Below the pieces are notes generated by a model that was not told the DNA's origin, ran no database searches, and was given only the letters and a program-made list of their open reading frames with translations. 64,000 nt of DNA. Origin: Streptomyces sp. Root431 (GTDB lineage: Bacteria; Actinomycetota; Actinomycetes; Streptomycetales; Streptomycetaceae). Numbering within the stretch: the stretch's first letter is position 1; each line of letters begins with the position of its first letter. A program made the translations under genes and the position numbers. Shown here one piece after another: positions 41,738 through 49,898 of the stretch. The stretch spans positions 631,180-695,179 of the forward strand of contig NZ_LMEI01000013.1 in the NCBI RefSeq assembly GCF_001426585.1. Direction: 5' to 3'.

Positions 41738-43941
41738 CCACCATGTCCACCGCGGCCCATGCCACGCCGTCCCGCGGCCGCCCGCTCGTCCGGCTCTGGC
41801 GCGGGCGCGCCGAGGACGCCCCCTGGGTCCGGCCGGCCTTCCTGGGCCTGCTCGCCGTGACCACCGCGCTCTACCTCTGGAACCTGAGCGCCTCCGGCTA
41901 CGCCAACTCCTTCTACTCCGCCGCCGTCCAGGCGGGCGGCGAGAGCTGGAAGGCCTTCTTCTTCGGTTCCCTCGACGCGGCCAACGCCATCACCGTCGAC
42001 AAGCCCCCGGCCGCGCTGTGGCCGATGGCGCTTTCCGTCCGCCTCTTCGGGCTCGGCTCCTGGCAGATCCTGGTGCCCGAGGTTCTGATGGGCGTGGCCA
42101 CGGTCGCCGTGCTCTACGCGGCCGTCCGGCGCCGCTTCGGCGCGGGCGCCGGTCTGATCGCGGGCGCGGTCCTCACGCTGACGCCCGTCGCCGCGCTGAT
42201 GTTCCGCTTCAACAACCCGGACGCGCTCCTCGCGCTGCTCATGACGGTCGCGGTGTACTGCGTGCTGCGCGCCCTGGAGCAGGAGAAGGGCGCGGCGAAG
42301 TGGCTGGTCTGGGCCGGGGTCGCCTTCGGCTTCGCGTTCCTCGCGAAGACCCTCCAGGCCTTCCTGATCCTGCCGCCGCTCGCGCTCGTGTACGGGGTGT
42401 GCGCGCCGAGCGCGATCGGCCGCCGCATCGGTCACCTGGCCCTCGCCGGGCTCGCGATGATCGTGTCGGCGGGCTGGTGGGTGGCCCTGGTCGAGCTGTG
42501 GCCCGCGGCCTCCCGTCCGTACGTCGGAGGCTCGCAGAACAACAGCTTCCTGGAGCTGACCTTCGGCTACAACGGCCTCGGCCGGATCAACGGCAACGAG
42601 ACCGGCAGCGTCGGCGGCGGCGGTCGCGGCGGCGGCCAGGGCGGCGGCTGGGGCGAGACCGGGATCGGCCGGATGTTCAACGACTCGATCGGCGGTCAGA
42701 TCTCCTGGCTGCTCCCGGCCGCGCTGATCCTGCTCGTCGCGGGGCTCGTGGTCACCTGGCGGGCTCCCAGGACGGACACCGCGCGCTCGGCGTTCCTCGT
42801 GTGGGGCGGCTCGCTGCTGATCACGCTCGCCGTCTTCAGCTTCATGGCCGGCATCTTCCACGAGTACTACACGGTGGCCCTCGCCCCGTACCTCGCGGCG
42901 CTCGTCGGCATGGGCGCGGCGGTGCTGTGGGAAGAGCGCACGCGCCGGCTCGCCTCGGCGGCCCTCGCGGTGACGGTCGCGGCGACGGCGGTGTGGGGCT
43001 GGACGCTCCTCGGCCGGACGCCGGACTGGCTGCCGTGGCTGCGCTGGGCGGTCCTGGTGGCGGGCTCGGTGGCCGCGCTCGGGCTGCTCTTCGCGGGGCG
43101 GATCGACCGGCGCCTCGGGCTCGCGGTGGCGGGCCTCGGTCTGGCGGCGGGGCTCGCGGGCCCGTTCGCGTACACCTTGGAGACGCTGGGCACCGGGCAC
43201 CAGGGCTCGATCGTCACGGCGGGCCCGGCGGGCGGCGCCATGGGCGGCCGGGGCCCGGGCGGCGGCATGCGGATGTTCGAGGGCGGAGCCTTCCCCGGTG
43301 GCCAGGGCGGACAGATGCCCGGTGGTCAGGGCCAAGGCCAGGGTCAGGGCCAAGGCCAGGGTGGTCAGATGCCTGGTGGCCAAGGCGGTCAGGGCGGTCA
43401 GATGCCCGGCGGCACCCCGCCCCAAGGAATGCCGCAAGGAATGCCGCAAGGCATGCCCCAGGGCATGCCCCAGGGCATGTCCCGAGGCGAAGGCGGCCCC
43501 GGCGGTGGCGGTGGCGGCATGGGCGGGCTCCTCAACGGCGCCAGCGTCGGTACGGAGGCCAAGGCGGCGCTCCTCGCGGACGCCGACGACTACACCTGGG
43601 TCGCGGCCACGGTCGGCGCGCAGAACGCGGCCAGCTACCAGCTCGCCACCGAGAAGCCCGTGATGGCGATCGGCGGCTTCAACGGCAGCGACCCGTCCCC
43701 GACGCTCGCCCGGTTCAAGCAGTACGTGGCCGAAGGGAAGATCCACTACTTCATCGGCGGCAGCGGGAGCGGCACCGGTGAGAGCGCCACCGGCACCGGC
43801 GAAGACGGCGGCCGGATGGGCGGCGGCCCGGGTGGCGGCCCCGGCGGCGGTAACTCGGAGATCTCCACGTGGGTCTCGGAGACCTTCGAGAAGGTCACCA
43901 TCGGCGGCGCCACCTTCTACGACCTGACACAGGAGAAGTAG
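41734..43941 (+). CDS. GT39-type (ArnT/PMT-like) membrane glycosyltransferase
   Basis: A 735-residue GT-C enzyme with about eleven to twelve membrane helices in residues 30-490. The first outer loop carries the acidic FGSLDAANAITVDKPPAALW, as in ArnT-type enzymes that use polyprenyl-phosphate sugars. A Gly-rich insert lies near 290. After the last helix is an extracellular low-complexity tract: (GQ)n, GGQMPGGQ and five QGMP repeats (about 510-585), then a soluble C-terminal domain of about 110 residues and more Gly. It follows the GT2-GtrA donor gene in ATGA overlap. The acceptor is unknown. Confidence 0.87.
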   Translation: MTTMSTAAHATPSRGRPLVRLWRGRAEDAPWVRPAFLGLLAVTTALYLWNLSASGYANSFYSAAVQAGGESWKAFFFGSLDAANAITVDKPPAALWPMALSVRLFGLGSWQILVPEVLMGVATVAVLYAAVRRRFGAGAGLIAGAVLTLTPVAALMFRFNNPDALLALLMTVAVYCVLRALEQEKGAAKWLVWAGVAFGFAFLAKTLQAFLILPPLALVYGVCAPSAIGRRIGHLALAGLAMIVSAGWWVALVELWPAASRPYVGGSQNNSFLELTFGYNGLGRINGNETGSVGGGGRGGGQGGGWGETGIGRMFNDSIGGQISWLLPAALILLVAGLVVTWRAPRTDTARSAFLVWGGSLLITLAVFSFMAGIFHEYYTVALAPYLAALVGMGAAVLWEERTRRLASAALAVTVAATAVWGWTLLGRTPDWLPWLRWAVLVAGSVAALGLLFAGRIDRRLGLAVAGLGLAAGLAGPFAYTLETLGTGHQGSIVTAGPAGGAMGGRGPGGGMRMFEGGAFPGGQGGQMPGGQGQGQGQGQGQGGQMPGGQGGQGGQMPGGTPPQGMPQGMPQGMPQGMPQGMSRGEGGPGGGGGGMGGLLNGASVGTEAKAALLADADDYTWVAATVGAQNAASYQLATEKPVMAIGGFNGSDPSPTLARFKQYVAEGKIHYFIGGSGSGTGESATGTGEDGGRMGGGPGGGPGGGNSEISTWVSETFEKVTIGGATFYDLTQEK

Positions 43942-43979
43942 GGCCCCGGAGAGAAACCGCTATACAGCGTACGAGAGTC

Positions 43980-44020
43980 CTTGTACGGTGTACGAGACCT
44001 AGTCCCGTACACCGTACAAG
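43980..44020. promoter_or_regulatory. Perfect 15-bp inverted repeat operator of the MFS-TetR operon
   Basis: Arms 43980-43994 and 44006-44020 are perfect complements with an 11-base spacer. Each arm has GTACGGTGTAC, itself near-palindromic. The right arm ends in the ribosome site (AAGGAG) of the efflux gene at 44032. The TetR protein at 45597 is the probable ligand. A further TATACAG-like -10 box lies at 43960. Confidence 0.8.
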
Positions 44021-44031
44021 GAGTCCTGCCC

Positions 44032-45561
44032 ATGACGGCGCCGACCGCCGCGACCGAGCAGACCGCACCCGCCGGCGGCCACCCGCAGCGCTGGCTGATC
44101 CTCGGCGTCATCTGCCTCGCCCAGCTCACCGTGCTGCTCGACAACACCGTGCTCAGCGTCGCCATCCCCTCGCTGACCTCCGAACTCCACGCGACCACCA
44201 CCGACATCCAGTGGATGATCAACGCGTACTCGCTCGTCCAGTCCGGCCTCCTGCTCAGCGCGGGCAACGCCGCCGACCGCTACGGCCGCAAGAAGCTCCT
44301 CGCCGCCGGTCTCGCGCTCTTCGGCCTCGGCTCGCTCGCCGCCGGCCTCGCCGACTCCACCGCGCAGTTGATCGCCGCCCGCGCGGGCATGGGCGTCGGC
44401 GGCGCGCTCCTCATGACCACCACGCTCGCCGTCGTCATGCAGATCTTCGACGACTCCGAGCGGGTCAAGGCCATCGCGCTCTGGTCCACGGTCGCCTCGC
44501 TCGGCTTCGCCGGCGGGCCGCTGATCGGCGGCGTGATCCTCAACCACTTCTGGTGGGGAATGATCTTCCTCATCAACATCCCGGTCGCGCTCCTCGCGCT
44601 GGTCGCCGTCCTCAAGCTGGTCCCCGAGTCCAAGAACCCGCAGGGCGACCGCCCCGACCTGCTCGGCGCGCTGCTCTCCACGATCGGCATGACGGCCGTC
44701 GTCTACGCGATCATCACCGGCCCCGAGCACGGCTGGCTCTCCGCCGAGGTCCTGATCCCGGCCGCCATCGGTCTCCTCGGGCTCGGCGCCTTCGCGCTGT
44801 GGGAGCTGCACACCCCGTACCCGATGCTCGACATGCACTTCTTCCGCAACCAGAAGTTCGTCGGCGCCATCGGCGGCTCGATCCTCGTCGTCTTCGGCAT
44901 GGGCGGTTCGCTCTTCCTGCTGACCCAGCACCTGCAGTTCGTGCTCGGGTACGAGCCGCTGGAGGCGGGGCTGCGGATGGCGCCGCTGGCGCTGACGATC
45001 GTCGCCCTCAACCTCACCGGCATCGGCCCGAAGATCGTCATGAGGCTCGGCACCCCGCCCACGGTCGTCCTCGGCATGACCCTGGTCGCCGCCGGGCTCA
45101 CCTCGATCTCGCTCCTCGGCGGCGGCACGGACGGCAGCTACTGGGGCATGCTCCTCGGCCTGGTCCTGATGGGCGGCGGCATCGCCGTCTCGTCCCCGGC
45201 CATGGCCAACGCCATCATGAGCTCGATCCCGCCGGAGAAGGCGGGCGTGGGCGCCGGTATCAACGGCACCCTCGCCGAGTTCGGCAACGGCCTCGGCGTC
45301 GCCGTCCTCGGCGCCGTGCTCAACGCCCGCTTCGCCGCCCTCGTCGCCGTCACCGCCACGTCGCTCCCGGCCGCCCTGGCCGCCGCGGGCAGCGAGGCCG
45401 AGCGCCAGGAGATCTCCGACGCCTTCGCCTCGGGCCTCCAGACCAGCCAGCTGGTCGGCGCGATCGCCGTCTTCGCCGGCGGTCTGGTCGCCGCGGCCCT
45501 GCTCCGCCGGGCCGAGCGGACGGAGAAGGCCTTGACGCCCGATCAGCCGGTCGCTGCCTAG
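44032..45561 (+). CDS. DHA2-family (14-TM) drug efflux MFS transporter
   Basis: A 509-residue MFS protein with fourteen hydrophobic segments. Motif A-like GNAADRYGRKKLLAAG and motif C (LGFAGGPLIGGVILN) are present, typical of proton-coupled multidrug exporters. Start: ATG 44032 with AAGGAG; a longer open frame from 43981 runs through the operator. It is 35 bases ahead of the tetR gene and should be co-transcribed and repressed by it. Confidence 0.9.
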   Translation: MTAPTAATEQTAPAGGHPQRWLILGVICLAQLTVLLDNTVLSVAIPSLTSELHATTTDIQWMINAYSLVQSGLLLSAGNAADRYGRKKLLAAGLALFGLGSLAAGLADSTAQLIAARAGMGVGGALLMTTTLAVVMQIFDDSERVKAIALWSTVASLGFAGGPLIGGVILNHFWWGMIFLINIPVALLALVAVLKLVPESKNPQGDRPDLLGALLSTIGMTAVVYAIITGPEHGWLSAEVLIPAAIGLLGLGAFALWELHTPYPMLDMHFFRNQKFVGAIGGSILVVFGMGGSLFLLTQHLQFVLGYEPLEAGLRMAPLALTIVALNLTGIGPKIVMRLGTPPTVVLGMTLVAAGLTSISLLGGGTDGSYWGMLLGLVLMGGGIAVSSPAMANAIMSSIPPEKAGVGAGINGTLAEFGNGLGVAVLGAVLNARFAALVAVTATSLPAALAAAGSEAERQEISDAFASGLQTSQLVGAIAVFAGGLVAAALLRRAERTEKALTPDQPVAA

Positions 45562-45596
45562 CATGGTGACGGACCGCTGACAGACGGAGGAACGCG

Positions 45597-46382
45597 ATGG
45601 TCAAGGCAGCCGATCGGGCCAAGAACCCGGCGCGTTCCAGCGTCTGGCTGGAGGAGAGAGCGCCCCGAAGCGGCGGTGGTCCGGCCGGGCTCGACCGGGA
45701 CCGGATCGTCGCCGCCTCGATCCGGATGCTCGACGAGGAGGGCCTGGCCAAGCTGTCGATGCGCAAGCTCGCGACGGAGCTCGGCGTCACGGCCATGTCC
45801 CTCTACTGGTACGTCGACACCAAGGACGACATCATCGAGTACGCCGTGGACACGGTCTACGGCGAGATCGACCTCGCCGCGGTCGACGCCGCGGGGGACT
45901 GGCGGGAGCGGATCCGGGTGCTCGCCCTGGACTACCGCCGGATGCTGGTGAACCACCCGTGGATGTCGCCGTGCGCCGGCCAGTACCTGAACATCGGACC
46001 GCACGCGATCCTCGTCGGCGGGAAGATCCAGGAGGCGATCGGGGACACCGGGCTACCGATGACCCGTCAGCCGAGCGCGATGTCGGCGGTCTTCCAGTTC
46101 GTGTACGGGTACGGGACGATCGAGTCCCAGTTCGAGCGGCGGGCGGCCGAGGCCGGCATGTCGCAGGACGACTTCTACGGCGAGTCGATCAGGGCCTTCC
46201 GCGACGACCCGCAGTTCGTCGAGGCGCTGGAGCCGATGGCGGAGATCCTCGACGAGCGCGCCTCGCACGGCAGTGTCACCGCCATTTGGGACCGCGACTT
46301 CGACTACGCCCTGGAGGTGCTCATCGCGGGCATCGAGGTCATGGTCGAGCGGAGCCGTACGGAAGACGCCCCGGGGACGTGA
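45597..46382 (+). CDS. TetR-family repressor with TetR_C-type ligand domain
   Basis: A 261-residue regulator. The helix-turn-helix is near residues 40-85 (RIVAASIRMLDEEGLAKLS, RKLATELGVTAMSLYWYVDTKDDI). The C-terminal domain looks like the TetR_C (PF02909) type, as in tetracycline-repressor relatives. A 33-residue Arg/Ser-rich N-terminal extension precedes the HTH. GGAGG lies before the ATG. It most likely binds the palindrome at 43980-44020 and controls the efflux gene and itself. Confidence 0.9.
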   Translation: MVKAADRAKNPARSSVWLEERAPRSGGGPAGLDRDRIVAASIRMLDEEGLAKLSMRKLATELGVTAMSLYWYVDTKDDIIEYAVDTVYGEIDLAAVDAAGDWRERIRVLALDYRRMLVNHPWMSPCAGQYLNIGPHAILVGGKIQEAIGDTGLPMTRQPSAMSAVFQFVYGYGTIESQFERRAAEAGMSQDDFYGESIRAFRDDPQFVEALEPMAEILDERASHGSVTAIWDRDFDYALEVLIAGIEVMVERSRTEDAPGT

Positions 46383-46401
46383 CCGCCGGGCTCTGGACAT
46401 G

Positions 46402-46437
46402 ACGGAGCGGCGGGCCGTCCCCTGCCCGCCGCTCCGT
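46402..46437 (+). terminator. Hairpin terminator 1 after tetR
   Basis: A perfect 14-bp stem (46402-46415 with 46424-46437). Confidence 0.75.
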
Positions 46438-46443
46438 TCCCGA

Positions 46444-46485
46444 CCCGGCCGCGCCTCCGCTCGAAGCGCGGCCGGGAGCTTTTTT
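46444..46485 (+). terminator. Intrinsic terminator 2 with T-tract
   Basis: A perfect 11-bp stem (46444-46454 with 46466-46476) followed by AGC and seven T. The T-tract also encodes the stop region of the opposite efflux gene. Confidence 0.9.
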
Positions 46486-48154
46486 ACTTGTCGGCCTTCG
46501 CGTCAGTCTTCGCGTCGGCCTTCGAGTCGGCCTTCGCGTCAGCCGTCTCGGCGGCCTTCTCGTCGGCCGCGTCCGTGCTGCTGCTCTTGAGGGCGACTTC
46601 CTTGATGAACAGGGTCACCACGAAGGCGAGCAGCGCGAACGGCGCCGAGTAGAGGAAGACGTCGCCGACGCCGTGTCCGTACGCGCTCTCCATGACCGTA
46701 CGGATCGGGCCCGGCAGCTTGTCCATGTCCGGGATCCCGCCGCCCGAGCCGCCCTGGCCCATGGCGCCCGCGGCCTTCGGGCCGAGCTCGGCCAGGCCTT
46801 CCTTGACGTAGTCCGTGACCCGGTGGGCCATGACCGCGCCCAGCGCCGAGACGCCGATCGCACCGCCGAGGGAGCGGAAGAAGGTGACGACGGAGGAGGC
46901 GGCGCCGAGGTCGGAGGGGTCCACCTGGTTCTGGGTGCAGAGCACGAGGTTCTGCATCATCATGCCGAGGCCGAGGCCGAGGACCGCCATGAAGATCGCG
47001 ATGTGCCAGTACGTCGTGTCGTAGCGGATCGTGCCGAGCATCCCGAGGCCGCCGGCGGCCAGCGCGCCGCCGCTGACCAGCCACGCCTTCCACTTGCCGG
47101 TCTTCGTGATGATCATGCCGGAGGCGGTGGACGAGACGAACAGGCCCGCGATCATCGGGATGGTGAGGACGCCGGACATCGTCGGCGACTCGTTCCGCGC
47201 CAGCTGGAAGTACTGGCTGAAGAAGACCGTGCCGGCGAACATCGCGACACCCACGAACAGCGAGGCGAGCGAGGCCAGGGTGATCGTGCGGTTGCGGAAG
47301 AGGCGGAGCGGGATGATCGGCTCGCTCGCCTTCGACTCGACGAGCACGAAGATCCCGCCGAGCGCGATCGCGCCGAGCACCATGACGGCCGTCTGCCAGG
47401 ACATCCAGTCGTACTTGTCGCCCGCGAAGGTGACCCAGATGAGGAGCAGGGAGACGGCGGCGCTGATGAAGAACGCGCCCGCCCAGTCGACCTTGACCTG
47501 ACGCTTCACGACGGGGAGGTTGAGGGTCTTCTGCAGGACGAAGAGCGCGATGATCGCGAACGGCACGCCCACGTAGAAGCACCAGCGCCAGCCGAGCCAG
47601 TCGGTGTCGGTGATGACGCCGCCGAGCAGCGGGCCGCCGACGGTGGCGACGGCGAAGGTCGCGCCGAGGTAGCCGCTGTAGCGGCCGCGCTCACGGGGGG
47701 CGATCATCGCGGCCAGGATGATCTGGGAGAGGGCGGTCAGACCGCCGACGCCGATGCCCTGGACGACACGGCAGGCGATGAGCATGCCGGTGCTCTGCGA
47801 GAGGCCGGCGACGACCGAGCCCGCCACGTAGATGATCAGGGCTATCTGGACCAGCAGCTTCTTCGAGAAGAGGTCCGCGAGCTTGCCCCAGAGCGGGGTG
47901 GTCGCGGTCATCGACAGGAGCGCCGCGGTGACCACCCAGGTGTAGGCGGACTGGCCGCCGCCCAGGTCGGTGATGATCTGGGGGAGGGCGTTGGAGACGA
48001 TCGTCGAGGACAGGATGGCGACGAACATGCCGAGCAGCAGGCCGGACAGCGCCTCCATGATCTGCCGGTGCGTCATCTGGGTGCCGCCGGTGGTGGTGTC
48101 CCCCGGTCGGGCACTCCCGTCGCGCACACCGGTGGCAGGTGTGGTCGTAGCCAT
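46484..48154 (-). CDS. DHA2-family (14-TM) drug efflux MFS transporter
   Basis: A 556-residue MFS exporter with about fourteen hydrophobic helices. Motif A is WGKLADLFSKKLLVQ, motif C GGPLLGGVITDTDWLGW. The C-terminus is a long Lys/Ala/Asp-rich tail (DAKADSKADAKTDAK) with repeating units of DAK-type, odd for this family. ATG 48154 follows AAGGAAG. It is 15 bases downstream of the MarR gene, making a MarR-MFS operon. A longer start at TTG 48157 is possible. Confidence 0.9.
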   Translation of the reverse strand: MATTTPATGVRDGSARPGDTTTGGTQMTHRQIMEALSGLLLGMFVAILSSTIVSNALPQIITDLGGGQSAYTWVVTAALLSMTATTPLWGKLADLFSKKLLVQIALIIYVAGSVVAGLSQSTGMLIACRVVQGIGVGGLTALSQIILAAMIAPRERGRYSGYLGATFAVATVGGPLLGGVITDTDWLGWRWCFYVGVPFAIIALFVLQKTLNLPVVKRQVKVDWAGAFFISAAVSLLLIWVTFAGDKYDWMSWQTAVMVLGAIALGGIFVLVESKASEPIIPLRLFRNRTITLASLASLFVGVAMFAGTVFFSQYFQLARNESPTMSGVLTIPMIAGLFVSSTASGMIITKTGKWKAWLVSGGALAAGGLGMLGTIRYDTTYWHIAIFMAVLGLGLGMMMQNLVLCTQNQVDPSDLGAASSVVTFFRSLGGAIGVSALGAVMAHRVTDYVKEGLAELGPKAAGAMGQGGSGGGIPDMDKLPGPIRTVMESAYGHGVGDVFLYSAPFALLAFVVTLFIKEVALKSSSTDAADEKAAETADAKADSKADAKTDAKADK

Positions 48155-48169
48155 CAACTTCCTTCGTTC

Positions 48170-48643
48170 TCAAGCGTGGTGGGCCCGGCAGTCCCCGAAG
48201 GAGTCGCGGAGGCGGGCGAGCAGGTCGGTGAGCAGTTCGACGTCGTCGTCGGACCACTCGACGAGGGTGCGGGCGAGCATGTCCGTCAGCCGTCGGTCGA
48301 GGACGGCGAGCATGGACTCGCCCGCGGGTGTCAGGTGGAGGATGCGGGAGCGCCGGTCGGCGGGGTCGGGCAGTCGCTCGACCCAGCCGCGGTCCACGGT
48401 GTGGGCCACGTGGCGGCTGCTGACCGACATGTCGACGGCCATCAGTTCGGACACGCGGCCGATCCGCATGTCCCCGTGGTGGTGGAGCAGGGCGAGCACG
48501 ATGGCGGACCCCCCGGGGCAGTCGGCGGGCAGGGTCCGCGCGAGACCGCGCTTCACCGCTCCGATCGCGCTCACCTGGCGGGCGAGGTTCTCGTACCGCT
48601 TGCCTCTGTCCATCGGATCCGTCGGGTCCATCGGGCACTCCAT
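48170..48643 (-). CDS. MarR-family transcriptional regulator
   Basis: A 157-residue winged-helix dimer protein. The HTH is RIGRVSELMAVDMSVSSRHVAHTVDRGWVERLPDP and the wing DRRSRILHLTPAG. It precedes the efflux gene and has two matching palindromes just upstream of its start, so it likely represses the operon until a phenolic or drug ligand binds. Start ATG 48643. Confidence 0.92.
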   Translation of the reverse strand: MECPMDPTDPMDRGKRYENLARQVSAIGAVKRGLARTLPADCPGGSAIVLALLHHHGDMRIGRVSELMAVDMSVSSRHVAHTVDRGWVERLPDPADRRSRILHLTPAGESMLAVLDRRLTDMLARTLVEWSDDDVELLTDLLARLRDSFGDCRAHHA

Positions 48644-48650
48644 GCATGTT

Positions 48651-48694
48651 GTTGCTTAGGGCAACGATAGAGATGGATGGTTGCTTCAGGCAAA
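48651..48694. promoter_or_regulatory. Two MarR-type operator palindromes
   Basis: GTTGCTTAGGGCAAC (48651-48665) and GTTGCTTCAGGCAAA (48680-48694) share arms GTTGC/GCAA(C/A) around a five-base centre, 29 bases apart, i.e. close to three helical turns. They lie 8-52 bases upstream of the marR start. Confidence 0.82.
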
Positions 48695-48811
48695 CTAAAT
48701 CGGTCAAACGGCGCTAAAGAATCGGCAAAGGGCGGTCGGGGCGACGTCGGGGCCGAGGGGGAGGGTGACGGGCTTGGGCCCCCCACCCGCACTTCGCTAG
48801 GGTCCTGGCTC

Positions 48812-49054
48812 ATGGCACACAACCCCCAAGCACCGTACGGCCAGGGCCAGGCACCCCAGGGGCAGGGCCCCGAGGGCTACGACCCCGCCGGCAGCACGCA
48901 GATGTTCCGCGCCTTCGTCGACGAGGGTGCTCCGCAGCGGCAGCAGCCGCAGGCCGCGGCCCCGGCGTCGGCCGGGCCGCGCGTCGGCCTGATCGTCGGA
49001 GTCGTCGCGGTGATCGCCGTCCTGGCGGCCGTCGCCTGGCTCGCCCTGGGCTGA
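48812..49054 (+). CDS. Small tail-anchored membrane protein
   Basis: An 80-residue protein with a Gln/Pro/Gly-rich N-terminus (about 1-55) and one C-terminal membrane helix (RVGLIVGVVAVIAVLAAVAWLALG read from about 57). The orientation is likely N-terminus inside. No family was recognised; similar short proteins are common in Streptomyces. It has its own terminator. The ATG at 48812 is the first in-frame start near the helix; there is no clear ribosome site. Confidence 0.7.
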   Translation: MAHNPQAPYGQGQAPQGQGPEGYDPAGSTQMFRAFVDEGAPQRQQPQAAAPASAGPRVGLIVGVVAVIAVLAAVAWLALG

Positions 49055-49078
49055 CCGCCCGACTCCTCCGCACACCCG

Positions 49079-49115
49079 GGTGGGCCGGATCCGCATCGCG
49101 CGGACCCGGCCCACC
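49079..49115. terminator. Bidirectional terminator
   Basis: Outer stem 49079-49088 with 49106-49115 and inner stem 49090-49094 with 49100-49104 around loop ATCGC, separating two convergent genes. Confidence 0.8.
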
Positions 49116-49155
49116 TCTGCTTTCCCTCGGCTTCTCCCCTGCTTCCCCTCGGCTC

Positions 49156-49779
49156 TTACGAGACCGCTTCGCGGTCCAGTGCGGGCGCGAGCAGCGCGAA
49201 GGCCCGGCCGATGAGGGCCGTCGGGTCCTCGGCGCCGCCGGCGTCCCCTTCGGCGCTCCAGCGGTGCAGCACCGTGTCGAACGCGGCGATGGCCATGCCC
49301 GCCGCGAGCCGCGGATAGAGCTCGACCGCGGGGTCGAGCCCCAGCCGCTCCGCCAGCTCCTCCGTGAGCTCCTCCCGCCACCGCGCCTCGTGCTCCAGGA
49401 AGCGCGCGAGCAGCGCGGGCGTCCGCAGGATCAGCCGGACCACCGGCAGCGCGCGCTCGGCGTGGTCGCCGCAGACGGTCAGCGGCACGGAGACGGCGTG
49501 CAGCAGCGCCTCGGAGGGGCGCTCCTCGGCGGGCCGGGCGGCGAGTCCCGCGCGCATGTCGGCGCCCATGTCGGCCAGGAACTGGACGACCACGTCCTCC
49601 TTGGACGCGAAGTACCGGAAGAACGTGCGCTTGGAGACGCCGGCGGTGGTCGCGATCTCGTCGACGGTGACCGCGTCGAAGCCGTTGAGGGCGAGTAGTT
49701 GGAGTGCCGCCTCGGTCAGCTCGGTCGCGACGAGCTGTCGTTTGCGCTGGGCCAGGCTGAGATCGGGGCGATTGCTCAC
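49156..49779 (-). CDS. TetR-family regulator
   Basis: A 207-residue protein with a typical HTH (TELTEAALQLLALNGFDAVTVDEIATTAGVSKRTFFRYFASKEDV read from residue 19) and a TetR_C_2-like ligand domain. The GTG at 49779 fits the family length; a longer frame to 49869 is unsupported. It is divergent from the SDR gene across 119 bases that include repeated TGACAC(T) and a TTGACA box, so it likely controls that gene. Confidence 0.88.
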   Translation of the reverse strand: MSNRPDLSLAQRKRQLVATELTEAALQLLALNGFDAVTVDEIATTAGVSKRTFFRYFASKEDVVVQFLADMGADMRAGLAARPAEERPSEALLHAVSVPLTVCGDHAERALPVVRLILRTPALLARFLEHEARWREELTEELAERLGLDPAVELYPRLAAGMAIAAFDTVLHRWSAEGDAGGAEDPTALIGRAFALLAPALDREAVS

Positions 49780-49898
49780 GAGCCGATGGTAACGCGGTGC
49801 CTTCCCTGGCACCAGGGCGCATTCATGGCACAGAAGACAGCTCATGACACTAAAAGCACTGCTTGACACTCGGTGACACGAGCGGCAACGTGTGTCGC

